This document shows positions 1 through 8,236 of a stretch of DNA of 64,000 bases, piece by piece (position 1 is the first letter of the stretch; each line of letters starts with the position of its first letter). The translations under genes were made by a program, and so were the position numbers. Source of the DNA: Hyphomonas sp. (GTDB lineage: Bacteria; Pseudomonadota; Alphaproteobacteria; Caulobacterales; Hyphomonadaceae); assembly GCA_017792365.1 (NCBI GenBank), contig CP051229.1, positions 2,542,001-2,606,000 of the forward strand, read 5' to 3'. The notes under the pieces are model-generated. The model saw only the letters and a program-made list of their open reading frames with translations. It made no database searches and had not been told where the DNA came from.

Positions 1-1
1 T

Positions 2-103
2 TGGCGCGATGAGCCGCCTGACCATTTCAAAACGCGCTACCAGTCGAAGAAGCTCGGCGACTGCGAGCCCGTCTTTCTGGATTTCCGTTTTCAGGCCGGT
101 TGA
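2..103 (+). CDS. trmB: C-terminal end of a probable tRNA (guanine-N7-)-methyltransferase, truncated by the window edge
   Basis: An open frame enters at base 2 and stops with TGA at 101-103, giving 33 residues that begin WRDEPPD and end LDFRFQAG. The segment with TRYQSKKL followed by PVFLDFR resembles the last block of alphaproteobacterial TrmB proteins (TRYExKAL, then a short hydrophobic strand and FR). TrmB makes m7G46 in tRNA using SAM. The catalytic domain lies outside the window, so the call rests on this short tail alone. It converges on the next gene, with the two 3' ends overlapping by 13 bases. Confidence 0.5.
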   Translation, partial: WRDEPPDHFKTRYQSKKLGDCEPVFLDFRFQAG

Positions 104-1002
104 GTTTCGCTGCAGTCGGCGCCGGCGCATACGTCAGTCTCGATTTCGACGGTTGCGTGTTGCACGCCGTGTATTTCGCTCAACCGGTGCTTGATCAAAG
201 ATACGACAGCGGGTCCATCTGCTCCCTCACTAATCCGCGCGTGCAACGTCATCAGCGGCGCGACGCCGTCAAGCGACCAGACATGAGCGTGATGGACATC
301 CAGAACGTCATCGATCGCTTCGACAAGATCACGTGAAATGCTTTCGACCGCGACTTGTGTCGGCGCGCCTTCGAGCAGCACATGGCCGGACTCGGAAATC
401 AGCATCCACGCGGAGCGCAGGATGATAAGCGCAATGAGGAGGGACAACAGGGGATCCGCGATCGTCCATCCGGTCGCCATGATGATCAGCGCCGCCGCGA
501 TTGCCGCGACCGATCCCAGAAGGTCGCCGATCACGTGTAGCAGGGCGCCGCGCACATTCAGACTGGATCGGTCGGCGCCGTGGAGAATTGCGAAGGCGGC
601 GACATTCACAAGAAGGCCAGCCACGGCCACCCACAACATCGTGCCTGCGAGCACTTCACCCGGCTCGAAGATGCGGCGCACCGCTTCGATGACGATCCAG
701 ATTGAAATCGCAATCAGCGAGAGGCCGTTGACGAAGGCTGCGAGAACCGAAACGCGGCCGAAACCATAGGTGCGGCGCGCATCTGGCGGGCGGCGGGCGA
801 TACGGAAGGCGAGCCAGGCGAGGGTCAGGCTGGCGAAATCCGAGAGCATGTGGCCTGCATCGGCAATCAGCGCCAGCGATCCGGAGATGACGCCGCCGAC
901 GACTTCGGCGATCATGAAAGCGCCAGTCAGCAGTGCAGCGAGGCCGATGCGGCGCTCGCTGTGGTGGTGATGGTGGTGGGCGTGGCCGGCGTCGTGAGGC
1001 AT
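91..1002 (-). CDS. Cation diffusion facilitator (CDF) family metal efflux transporter
   Basis: A 303-residue inner-membrane proton/divalent-metal antiporter of the CzcD/ZitB kind, likely exporting zinc or related metals. It opens with a run of histidines (HAHHHHHH), a common cytoplasmic metal-binding feature of this family. Six membrane segments follow. The metal-site motif HMLSDF is in TM2 and HVIGDLLGS in TM5, and a cytoplasmic ferredoxin-like domain closes the protein. A TTG at 1047 would add 15 residues. I prefer the ATG at 1002, which places the His-rich segment at the N-terminus as is usual. It is transcribed away from glk; no regulator gene is adjacent. Confidence 0.9.
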   Translation of the reverse strand: MPHDAGHAHHHHHHSERRIGLAALLTGAFMIAEVVGGVISGSLALIADAGHMLSDFASLTLAWLAFRIARRPPDARRTYGFGRVSVLAAFVNGLSLIAISIWIVIEAVRRIFEPGEVLAGTMLWVAVAGLLVNVAAFAILHGADRSSLNVRGALLHVIGDLLGSVAAIAAALIIMATGWTIADPLLSLLIALIILRSAWMLISESGHVLLEGAPTQVAVESISRDLVEAIDDVLDVHHAHVWSLDGVAPLMTLHARISEGADGPAVVSLIKHRLSEIHGVQHATVEIETDVCAGADCSETQPA

Positions 1003-1120
1003 GACCGGGAGATGGCGCCGATAAGCCAAAAAGGCAAATGAATACAACGATATGATATACCAACACTGCGTGAGGGCGCGCTGCTTGTCGCCTGATGCAG
1101 GGGGAGCCTAGGGTGGTTGC

Positions 1121-2170
1121 ATGGCGGAAGACGCACAGACGATCATTGTCGGGGACATTGGCGGCACCAATGTGCGGCTGGCGTTTGCGCGCCTGAACCG
1201 CGACAGCGTCACGCTCGAATCCGTCTGGAAACAACCCGGTAGCCAATACGCGACCTTCCGCGACGCACTCGACGACTTCCTTGCCGCCCATCCGGAGGCC
1301 GAGGGGGGCTCTCGGGTGAAAAACGCGCGTGGAGGGGGCCTAGAGGGTGGCGGCGCCGTCGGCATCGCGCTCGGGCTGGCCGGACCGGTGGTCGGCGGCC
1401 GGGTCGAGATGCTGCACTCGGGCTGGGTCGTCGATGCGGCCGACATCGGCACCCACCTGTCGACTGACGCCGTCCTGATGGTCAACGACTTCGTTGCGAT
1501 GGCGCGTTCGGCGCCGGAGCTGACCGACGACCAGACACAGATGCTGTCCGAGGGTTCAGCGGACCCGATCGGCAACATCGTGGTCGGCGGTCCGGGCACC
1601 GGGTTCGGGCTCGGTACGCTGAAGCAGGCGCGGTCCGGACAGCGGCCCGCTGGATGGGTCGTGGTTGGCGGTGAGGGCGGTCACCAGGCGTTTTCGCCGG
1701 AGACCGACCTCGAGTGGCGGGTTGCCGAGACGCTGCGCGCCAACGGCGTCTATGTATCCAACGAGGTGATCGCTTCCGGCTCGGGCTTCCGCGTGACGCT
1801 CGATGCCTTGGCGATGGTACTCGACCTGCCGGTCACTACCGACGATCCTGCGGCGATCATCGAGCAGGCCGAAAAGGGTGACGCGCTCGCCCTGGCGCTC
1901 TGCAGGTTGCGCGCACGGTGCACCATGGCGGCGCTCGGCGATGCGGCCTTGGCGGCGAACGCAACCGGCGGAGTGTTCATCGCCGGCGGCGTCAGCCCAT
2001 ACCTCGAGCCTTGGCTGACGGAAGCGGAGGCGATTGCGAGGTTTCGGAAAAGGGGCCCGCGCAGCCCCTTGCTCGCTGACATCCCGATCCGCCTCGTGAC
2101 CGGAGATAAAGGCGCGCTTCTGGGGGCGGCTGCGCTGTGGCGCGACAAGCAGGAGCGGGGCTGGATCTAG
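1121..2170 (+). CDS. glk: Glucokinase
   Basis: ATP-dependent glucose 6-phosphorylation in the cytoplasm. The N-terminal phosphate-binding motif DIGGTNVRLA marks the Glk (PF02685) family of the hexokinase/actin fold. Further blocks visible are LAGPVVG, VNDFVA, GPGTGFGLG, GGEGGHQ and the C-terminal IAGGVSP and KGALLGAA. At 349 residues it is slightly longer than usual (about 320-330). The excess sits in a glycine-rich insert near residues 63-80 (EGGSRVKNARGGGLEGGG) between the helix and the LAGPV strand; it stays in frame, so it may be a surface loop. A purine-rich GGGGGAG lies about 12 bases before the ATG. Its stop overlaps the stop of the convergent TauE gene. Confidence 0.9.
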   Translation: MAEDAQTIIVGDIGGTNVRLAFARLNRDSVTLESVWKQPGSQYATFRDALDDFLAAHPEAEGGSRVKNARGGGLEGGGAVGIALGLAGPVVGGRVEMLHSGWVVDAADIGTHLSTDAVLMVNDFVAMARSAPELTDDQTQMLSEGSADPIGNIVVGGPGTGFGLGTLKQARSGQRPAGWVVVGGEGGHQAFSPETDLEWRVAETLRANGVYVSNEVIASGSGFRVTLDALAMVLDLPVTTDDPAAIIEQAEKGDALALALCRLRARCTMAALGDAALAANATGGVFIAGGVSPYLEPWLTEAEAIARFRKRGPRSPLLADIPIRLVTGDKGALLGAAALWRDKQERGWI

Positions 2171-2963
2171 GCAGGGTGCGGCGCCGACAGGCCCGCTACG
2201 GCCTGCCACGCGACAAAGGCCGCGACCAGCAAGACCAGCGCGGCAAAGCCGGTGCGGGCGATGCGTGCCCGGCTCTCAAGTCTCTTGGCGATCGGGAGGC
2301 CAAGGAAGCCGCCGAGCGCGCCGCCAACCAGAAGCGCCAGCGCCAGCCGAAGATCGACCATGCCGGACAGCGCGTAGTTCGCCGACGTGGCGCCGCCGAA
2401 TATGGCGACCGAGACGAGGGAGGACGCCGTCGCGTTCGCCATGGTCATGCCGGTTGCGAGCATCAGGCCGGGCACGATCAGGAAGCCGCCGCCGATTCCG
2501 AAGAAGCCGGCTGCGAAGCCTACGAGGAGGCCGACCGGCGCGAGCTTCAGCACGATGGCCGGTGAGATGTGGACCCCGGCGTCGCCTTCGGTTTGCGGTT
2601 TGCGCAGCATTGAGAGGGCGATGAACGCCATCGCCATCGCAAAACCGAGCAGCAGCACATCGCCGTTGATCAGCTTGGCGATCGATGACCCGGCGATCGA
2701 TCCAATCAGCCCTGAGACCGCAAAGGTGATCGCGCACGGCCATTTCACGCGGCCGCCGCGCCAGTGACCGATCAGGCTGACAAGCGCAATGACGGCGACG
2801 GCTGCGGCCGACGTGCCGATGGCGACATGCGTATCGCTGACGCCGACCACATAGAGGAGGAGGGCGCGAGCACAGATCGCCGCCGCCAAACGTCGCGAGC
2901 AGCAGCCGACGAGGGCGCCGCTGGCGATAGCCAGCCGAGCGTTTCTGTCGCCGGGCCCGCCAT
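2167..2963 (-). CDS. TauE/SafE family sulfite/anion exporter, 5' end frame-broken
   Basis: A polytopic membrane protein of the TauE/SafE (DUF81) family, often linked to export of sulfite or other sulfur anions. The uninterrupted part (from 2889) shows LLLYVVGVSDTHVAIGTS and the second-half repeat LLVGFAAGFFGIGGGFLIVP. The expected first repeat is present but spread over three frames. Adding single bases near 2929, 2905, 2878 and 2863 restores a start MAGPATETLGWL, then IASGALVGLLLATFGGGGS and VLAPLLLYVVG. The ATG at 2963 lies 4 bases after the rhodanese stop, as expected in an operon. Probably intact in the organism. It is the third gene of the ArsR-rhodanese-TauE operon, so a role in removing sulfur oxidation products is likely. 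Confidence 0.8.
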
Positions 2964-2967
2964 GGTC

Positions 2968-3498
2968 TCAAGCGCTTCCGGCGCTACGATTCCACGGCAT
3001 GATTTTCAGCACGTGGGCCATGCCGCACCAGCCGCTCGCGCCGGCGAAGAACAGGCCCGCCGACAAAGGCCGACAGGCCGTAATACGCGGATGCACCAAG
3101 GCGCCGAAGATGACGCCGAGCAGAATCAGCAGACCGGCGACCATCTGGACCTGCCGGTTGAGCTCCAGCGGCGCTGACCGGTTGGCGCGGGTCGGTAGGC
3201 CTGCTCGTTTCCAGCCGTCGATCCCGCCTTCAAGGATGAAGGCGTCCCCGGCGACACTGGCGGAGAGCAGCTCGCAATTCTGGTCCGTGCGCATGCCGGA
3301 CTTGCAGTGAAAGACAACGGCATCGCCGGCATCGATCTTTAGTCCGGCCGAAGACAGCGATCCGATCGGTGCGGCCAGCGAGCCCTCGATATGTTCGCGG
3401 GCGCGTTCGTCAGGGTTGCGGATATCGACCAGCCGGATCTCGCCGCGCTTTAGTCTGGCAGCGACGTCCTGTGGCGACAACTTGTTCAATTGGGTCAT
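2968..3498 (-). CDS. Rhodanese-domain membrane protein (rhodanese plus DUF2892)
   Basis: The N-terminal ~105 residues form a single rhodanese domain with active-site loop HCKSGMRT (catalytic Cys in FHCKSG), which transfers sulfane sulfur. The C-terminal ~60 residues are a two-helix DUF2892 membrane module ending GMAHVLKIMPWNR, an architecture like YgaP. Between the two helices the frame reads oddly (RITACRPLS). Adding one base near 3089 and two near 3058 gives the family-like HPAYYGLSAFVGAGLFFAG, so the second helix is probably distorted by missing bases. The ATG overlaps the repaired ArsR stop as ATGA. Together with the persulfide dioxygenase-like protein it would handle persulfide at the membrane. 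Confidence 0.87.
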   Translation of the reverse strand: MTQLNKLSPQDVAARLKRGEIRLVDIRNPDERAREHIEGSLAAPIGSLSSAGLKIDAGDAVVFHCKSGMRTDQNCELLSASVAGDAFILEGGIDGWKRAGLPTRANRSAPLELNRQVQMVAGLLILLGVIFGALVHPRITACRPLSAGLFFAGASGWCGMAHVLKIMPWNRSAGSA

Positions 3499-3817
3499 TC
3501 AAACATCTCCGGACAGAAAATGGACGCCAGCGTTTCGATCACCTGCAGGGCGGCGGGGTCGACGATCCGGTAGTGGATGACCTGACCTCGCGCCGGGTCG
3601 CCACCAAGCCTTCCTCGCGAAGCGTCGCGAGGTGCTGGGAGAGGGCCGACTGCGAAAGGCCTGAACCCTCCTGCAGCTGCGTGACGGACAATTCGCCGCC
3701 GCCGAGGCGGCAGAGGATCATCAGGCGCCGTTCATTCGCCATCGACTTCAGGAGCCGCGCGGCGCTGGCCGCCTTGGCGTGAAAGACTTCGGGATCGAGC
3801 GTCTGGCTGGGCATCAT
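3495..3817 (-). CDS. ArsR-family repressor, BigR/SqrR-like sulfide sensor (frame-broken near the 3' end)
   Basis: Winged-helix repressor with the recognition region LSQSALSQHLATLREEGLV. As read, the frame runs to 3539 and ends in an unconvincing tail. One missing G in the run near 3586 restores GQVIHYRIVDPAALQVIETLAS and then IFCPEMFE, stopping at 3495 and overlapping the rhodanese ATG. The repaired protein has two cysteines, Cys36 in RLMILCRL and one in FCPE near the C-terminus. That spacing matches the redox thiol pair of BigR and SqrR, which form a tetrasulfide or disulfide and release DNA when exposed to sulfane sulfur. It probably represses its own operon and the divergent hydrolase through the palindrome at 3838-3852. 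Confidence 0.85.
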
Positions 3818-3837
3818 GCGTCTATATATATCAGCTA

Positions 3838-3852
3838 TTGCTAATTTAGCAA
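3838..3852. promoter_or_regulatory. Perfect palindrome, candidate operator of the BigR-like repressor
   Basis: TTGCTAATTTAGCAA is a 7-bp inverted repeat around a central T. It sits in an AT-rich tract (3820-3866, rich in TATATA and TAATATATT) that stands out in GC-rich DNA. It lies between the two divergent genes, 21 bases from the repressor ATG and 33 from the hydrolase ATG, so one site could control both promoters. ArsR-family dimers bind sites of this size. Confidence 0.7.
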
Positions 3853-3884
3853 ATCCTAATATATTGGCGGAAAGGAGAGTCGAG

Positions 3885-4748
3885 ATGCCAAACGTTCAAG
3901 CCTTCTTCGATGAAGCCACCAACACGGTCACGTATCTGGTTTCCGATCCGGCGACGCATCAGGCGGCGCTGATTGATCCGGTGCTGGACTACGAGCCGAA
4001 TTCCGGATCGCTTTCGACGGCGTCAGTGGACGAGATTCTCGATCTGGCGGCGGCGCGGGGTCTGGAGATCGTCTGGGCGCTGGACACCCATGCCCACGCA
4101 GACCACCTCTCGGCGGTCGATCACGTGCGCCGCAGCACAGGCGCCCGCGCCGGGATCGGCGCCAACATCACCAGGGTGCAGGCGACCTTTAGACCGTTAT
4201 TCAACGCCAAGGACGTCAACCCTGACGGCAGCGTGTTTGACGTGCTGTTCGAGGACAACGAATCCTTCCGCATCGGCGAGCTGGAGGCCAAGGTGCTCTA
4301 CACGCCCGGTCACACGCCGGCCTGTGTGTCCTACCTGATCGGGGATTCGGTGTTCGTCGGCGATACGCTGTTCATGCCGGATTACGGAACCGCGCGGGCT
4401 GACTTTCCGGGAGGCGACGCCGCGACGCTCTACCAGTCGATCCGCCGCATCCTGTCGCTGCCGCCAGAGGTACGCATTTTCGTCGGTCACGACTACCTGC
4501 CGGAGAGCCGGACGAAACACGCCTGGGAGACTACGGTCGCCGAGCAGCGCGAGAAGAACGTTCATGTCCGCGAGGAGGTCAGCGAGCGGGACTTCATCGC
4601 GATGCGGACCAAACGGGATGCAACCCTGGCCGCGCCGCGCCTGATCCTGCCGTCATTGCAGATCAACATCCGGGCAGGGCGCCTGCCGCCTGCGGAGGAC
4701 GATGGGGAAACCTATCTAAAGATTCCCGTGAACCGGCTTGCTGGCTAG
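3885..4748 (+). CDS. MBL-fold hydrolase, persulfide dioxygenase/Blh-like
   Basis: A 287-residue metallo-beta-lactamase-fold protein of the ETHE1/Blh group, whose characterised members oxidise glutathione persulfide to sulfite with a mononuclear iron. The metal-ligand motif THAHADH is at residues 68-74. GHTPAC, GDTLF and GHDY supply the later His/Asp ligands. The start at 3885 is favoured over an upstream ATG at 3816 because AAAGGAGA lies 7 bases before it and residues from MPNVQAFF onward match the family start. It is divergent from the repressor-rhodanese-exporter operon with a shared palindrome between them, which fits sulfide/persulfide detoxification. Its stop shares a CTAG with the convergent next gene. 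Confidence 0.9.
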   Translation: MPNVQAFFDEATNTVTYLVSDPATHQAALIDPVLDYEPNSGSLSTASVDEILDLAAARGLEIVWALDTHAHADHLSAVDHVRRSTGARAGIGANITRVQATFRPLFNAKDVNPDGSVFDVLFEDNESFRIGELEAKVLYTPGHTPACVSYLIGDSVFVGDTLFMPDYGTARADFPGGDAATLYQSIRRILSLPPEVRIFVGHDYLPESRTKHAWETTVAEQREKNVHVREEVSERDFIAMRTKRDATLAAPRLILPSLQINIRAGRLPPAEDDGETYLKIPVNRLAG

Positions 4749-4984
4749 AAGTCGACGGCGATGCCCTTGCGCTCCCAGTCGCCGTAGCGGGTGGGTTCTT
4801 CGCCGGACGGACCATTGATTTCCTTCGGCGCCTCATCGTCTTCCGTCTGTTCACGCCGGGCCTGCGCCTCCTTGAGCGCGCGTTCGGCCTCCGGGGACAG
4901 GGCCTTTCCGGGAGCCGCGCCGGGGATGTCCGGGGTCTCGTCTGACTTGTGAGTTTCCGCAGGGGGTTGAGGCTCGTTCACCAT
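4745..4984 (-). CDS. DUF1674 protein, succinate dehydrogenase assembly factor 4 (SDHAF4) family
   Basis: A 79-residue protein whose conserved part is the C-terminal end: EINGPSGEEPTRYGDWERKG then IAVDF. This is the DUF1674/SDHAF4 signature. In mitochondria and relatives SDHAF4 binds the flavinated SdhA subunit and helps it join SdhB. The N-terminal half is charged and low in complexity, as is typical. I start it at ATG 4984 (MVNEPQPP); the longer reading to 5095 adds a sequence without family character. It is divergent from htpX. Confidence 0.85.
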   Translation of the reverse strand: MVNEPQPPAETHKSDETPDIPGAAPGKALSPEAERALKEAQARREQTEDDEAPKEINGPSGEEPTRYGDWERKGIAVDF

Positions 4985-5135
4985 TTGGAAGTCTTTGCTA
5001 GGGAATGATTCACACTTAAGTCCGCGGGGCGGCAGACCATGGTGCGCAGGGTTCCGGCGAACCATGGACCGGGAGGGCCGGCAAGGCCAGAGCAACGCGG
5101 CGCACCGGGCGTCGCGACTGGTTCAGGAGATGCAG

Positions 5136-5966
5136 ATGAGCTACCTCAAGGCCGCCGGAATCATGCTCGTCATTCACCTCGCCTTCGCCGGTATCGGCTG
5201 GATGATCGCCGGCAGGGAAGGGGCAACGATCGCCACGGTCGTCGCGCTGGCTTTCCACCTTGTCGTGTTCTGGTGCGCCGACGTGATCATCCTGCGCCTG
5301 CATGGCGCCAAGGAAGTCTCATCCGACAGCGACTCGCCGATGATCCGCGCCTTCGTGGCCGACTGTGACAAGCTGGCCATGCGCGCCAACATGCCCCGGC
5401 CGCGCACCTACATCATAGATACGCACCAGCCGAACGCCTTCGTGGCTGGCCGCGACTCGCATCATGCCGCCATCGCGATCACGGACGGCCTGCTCAAGAC
5501 CCTGACGCGCGCCGAGGTGTCCGCGGTCGTGGCGCACGAGCTTGCGCATGTGAAGCGCGGCGATGCGCTGGCGATGAGCGTGTGTTCGGCCATTTCCAGC
5601 CTTGCGACCGTGATCCTCACCCCGCTGGCCTGGCCGCTGGGCCAGCGTCGCAATGTCGACCGCATCGTGTCCGGGATGATCGCGCGGGTCGGCCAGAGCC
5701 ATCAGCGCGAATACGCCGCAGATCGCGCCGCCGGAAAGATCTGCGGGTCGCCGATCAACCTCGCCAATGCGCTCTTGAAGCTCGAACGTCATACGGTGTC
5801 GCTGGTGAACCCGCTGGCGGAGCGCAATCCGTCGACGGCGCAGCTGTTTGTCGTCGATCCGCTGCAGGGCCCGCGGCGCAAGGCGAGCGCAACGCATCCA
5901 CCGACCGAACGTAGGGTGGCGCGCCTGCATCGTCAGGCGACCGAACTGGAAAGCGCGAACGACTGA
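5136..5966 (+). CDS. htpX: Membrane zinc metalloprotease HtpX (M48 family)
   Basis: 276 residues. Two N-terminal membrane helices (MLVIHLAFAGIGW and TIATVVALAFHLVVFW) precede the zinc motif HELAHVKRGDAL, with a further Glu ligand in the REYAADRAA helix. HtpX degrades misfolded inner-membrane proteins. AGGAG lies 6 bases before the ATG at 5136, which supports this start over upstream ATGs at 4995 and 5130. The stop overlaps the rsmB start as TGATG, so the two are probably translated together. Confidence 0.9.
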   Translation: MSYLKAAGIMLVIHLAFAGIGWMIAGREGATIATVVALAFHLVVFWCADVIILRLHGAKEVSSDSDSPMIRAFVADCDKLAMRANMPRPRTYIIDTHQPNAFVAGRDSHHAAIAITDGLLKTLTRAEVSAVVAHELAHVKRGDALAMSVCSAISSLATVILTPLAWPLGQRRNVDRIVSGMIARVGQSHQREYAADRAAGKICGSPINLANALLKLERHTVSLVNPLAERNPSTAQLFVVDPLQGPRRKASATHPPTERRVARLHRQATELESAND

Positions 5967-7378
5967 TGCCAAAGAGTCCGCCGCGCGGGCGGGGCGGGCC
6001 GCATCGCAAACCTCAACGCAAACCTCAGCGCAAGCCTGTGGGGCCGCCGCCAGCAGCCGGATGGGAAAGCCGGATGGCTGCAGCGACCTTGCTGCATTCG
6101 GTCATGGCGTCTGGCGCGGACCTCGACTCTGCGTTGACCCAGAACGAGGCCTATGACCGGCTGGAGGGCGCGGATCGCGGGCTGGCCCGGGCGATCGCCT
6201 CGAACGCGCTGCGGGCGCTGGGACGGATTGATGGAGGGCTGGCGCAGCTGATCGATCGTCCGCTGGACCAGGTCGAAGCGCCGGTGCTGGCCGTGCTGCG
6301 CGCCGGGGTCGCCCAGATCTGGATGCAGCAGACCGCGCCTTACGCCGCGGTGTCGGCGACGGTGGAGGCGGCCCGGCGCTGGCGACCAGCGAGCCGCGGC
6401 GGCAAGCTGGTCAACGCCGTGCTGAGACGCGCCAGCGAGCGGCCGGAAGTCTTCACCGATCTCGATCCCACGACGATCTGGCCGGACTGGCTGGCCAACC
6501 GCTATCGCGCAGCGCTTGGACCTGACGGGGCGACGGCGCTCGCCGAAGTCCAGCTCCGCGAACCGCCTGTCGATCTGACCCTGAAGCCGCGGATCAACGC
6601 CGAAGACTTCGCTGCGGAGATCGAGGGCGAAGTGCTGGCGAATGGATCGGTGCGGCTGAAGGCCGGGCGGCTGTTGTCGGACCTGCCGGGCTATGCGGCG
6701 GGCGACTGGTGGGTGCAGGACGCCGGCGCGACCCAGGCGGCGCGCGTGCTGGGCGAGATTTCGGGCAAGCGCGTCCTTGATCTGTGTGCGGCGCCCGGCG
6801 GCAAGGCGATGCAGCTGGCGGCCGCCGGCGCACAGGTGACCGCGCTCGACATTTCCCGCCAGCGCCTCGACGTGCTGCGCGCCAATGTCGAACGGACAGG
6901 CCTGCGGATGGAGATCACGGAGGGTGACGCTAGGACATGGCGACCGGACCAGAAGGTCGATGCAGTCCTGCTCGACGCACCGTGCTCAGCGATGGGCGTC
7001 CTGAGGCGGCACCCGGAGGCGGCATGGCGTCGCGACCCTGCGAGTCTCTCAAAATACCCCAGGACGCAGCGTGCGCTCCTCGATGCGGCAGGCGAGATGC
7101 TCCAGCCGGGTGGCACGCTGATCTACTGCGTCTGCACGCCGTTTTCCGGGGAGGGAAGGGACGTCGTCGAGGGCGCGCTCAACAGTGGACCATGGAAACG
7201 CAGCCCGATTCGCCCCGACGAGGTCCCCGGATTTGTTAACGCGCTGACACCTGAGGGTGATTTACTGACTGCCCCTGTCGCGCGTGACTCAATTGCCTCA
7301 GCGCCGACGCAAAATGCCGCAGATGCGATAGATTCGGACGTTTTCTTCGTCTCGCGTCTTGAATACGCCCCGATTTGA
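5966..7378 (+). CDS. rsmB: 16S rRNA (cytosine-5) methyltransferase, RsmB/NOP family
   Basis: 470 residues. A basic Pro/Arg/Lys-rich head (about 30 residues) is followed by a NusB-like RNA-binding domain (about 35-160) and a SAM-dependent methyltransferase domain. SAM-site motifs are LDLCAAPGGKA and TALDISRQR. The two catalytic cysteines expected for m5C enzymes are in LDAPCSAMG and IYCVCTPF. Family members methylate C967 in 16S rRNA. It is coupled to htpX by a TGATG overlap. In many alphaproteobacteria this gene precedes a heparinase-like gene and purH, as it does here at greater distance. Confidence 0.92.
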   Translation: MPKSPPRGRGGPHRKPQRKPQRKPVGPPPAAGWESRMAAATLLHSVMASGADLDSALTQNEAYDRLEGADRGLARAIASNALRALGRIDGGLAQLIDRPLDQVEAPVLAVLRAGVAQIWMQQTAPYAAVSATVEAARRWRPASRGGKLVNAVLRRASERPEVFTDLDPTTIWPDWLANRYRAALGPDGATALAEVQLREPPVDLTLKPRINAEDFAAEIEGEVLANGSVRLKAGRLLSDLPGYAAGDWWVQDAGATQAARVLGEISGKRVLDLCAAPGGKAMQLAAAGAQVTALDISRQRLDVLRANVERTGLRMEITEGDARTWRPDQKVDAVLLDAPCSAMGVLRRHPEAAWRRDPASLSKYPRTQRALLDAAGEMLQPGGTLIYCVCTPFSGEGRDVVEGALNSGPWKRSPIRPDEVPGFVNALTPEGDLLTAPVARDSIASAPTQNAADAIDSDVFFVSRLEYAPI

Positions 7379-7432
7379 GACCATTCCACCGTTAACACGT
7401 CGGGTGCGCGGACGGGCCTGCCGCCACGGTTT

Positions 7433-7462
7433 TGACACCGATAAGCGATGAAATTGCTTAAT
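7433..7462 (+). promoter_or_regulatory. Candidate sigma70-type promoter for the glycine-zipper lipoprotein
   Basis: TTGACA at 7433-7438 matches the -35 consensus exactly. CTTAAT at 7457-7462 is a 4/6 match to the -10, with an 18-base spacer. It lies about 90 bases before the ATG at 7554. The leader includes a GC-rich near-palindrome around 7510-7534 that could fold. Confidence 0.5.
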
Positions 7463-7553
7463 AGGGTTCAGCGGGGGTTCAGGCAGCACGTGTAAAACCG
7501 TACGCATGTTTGGGGTCCGATCTCGGGCCCCCACGGGAGCCGAGATTAGAGCT

Positions 7554-8081
7554 ATGAACGACGTATCTTCCCCGGTGCCTGCCGCACCCACCATTGCCCG
7601 CCCACATTCCGCCTTCGCCGCCGCTTTTGCCGCTCTGACGCTCGCCCTCGCGGGTTGCGCATCGGGCCTCGGCGCCAATTCCTACGAACGCGGCACAGTC
7701 GGCGCAGTTTCACGCGTCGATGAAGGTACGGTCGTCGCCTCGCGTCCGATCGTCATCGAGGGCTCGCGCACCGGCAAGACGGTTGGCACCGCCACGGGCG
7801 CTGCGATCGGCGGCATCGCTGGCAGCCAGATCGGCGGCGGAAGCGATGAGCGCGCGATCGCCGGGATTGTCGGCGCGGTCGCTGGCGGCGTTCTGGGTAA
7901 TGCGGTCGGAAGCAACACGACCAAGCAGCCGGGTTACGCCTACACGGTGCGCCTGCGCTCGGGCGAGCTGATCACCATCACGCAGGGCGGCGATATCGCC
8001 ATCGGCAACGGTACGCCGGTTCTGGTCGAATATGGCGACCGGGCGCGCGTGATCCCGCAGAACGCCTCGATCGGCTACTAG
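7554..8081 (+). CDS. Outer-membrane lipoprotein with glycine-zipper domain (SlyB/2TM-like)
   Basis: 175 residues. After a hydrophobic signal segment there is a lipobox LALAGC, so it is lipidated. The centre carries glycine-zipper repeats (GTATGAAIGGIAGSQIGGG, then GIVGAVAGGVLGNAVGS) and ends in a small beta-rich domain (YAYTVRLRSGELITITQG). This arrangement is that of SlyB/PcpY-type glycine-zipper lipoproteins, thought to stabilise the outer membrane. I use the ATG at 7554 (MNDVSS) rather than 7506 because it gives a normal signal peptide. A strong terminator follows it. Confidence 0.85.
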   Translation: MNDVSSPVPAAPTIARPHSAFAAAFAALTLALAGCASGLGANSYERGTVGAVSRVDEGTVVASRPIVIEGSRTGKTVGTATGAAIGGIAGSQIGGGSDERAIAGIVGAVAGGVLGNAVGSNTTKQPGYAYTVRLRSGELITITQGGDIAIGNGTPVLVEYGDRARVIPQNASIGY

Positions 8082-8116
8082 CGCCAGCTAGTCCGACATC
8101 GAAGACCACTTTCGCG

Positions 8117-8152
8117 CCGCCCGGATCCGATGGATCCGGGCGGTTTGCTTTT
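8117..8152 (+). terminator. Rho-independent terminator after the glycine-zipper lipoprotein gene
   Basis: CCGCCCGGATCC pairs perfectly with GGATCCGGGCGG across a 3-base loop (12-bp stem, 8117-8143), and the T-rich tract TTTGCTTTT follows. It separates the lipoprotein gene from rpe. Confidence 0.9.
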
Positions 8153-8236
8153 GCGCGCGCCGGGAAAGTAGCGGGTGAATAACGGCCCCGGGCTTCGCTT
8201 CTTGCGCGCGCTGAGGGGCGCTGATAGGCGATTGCC

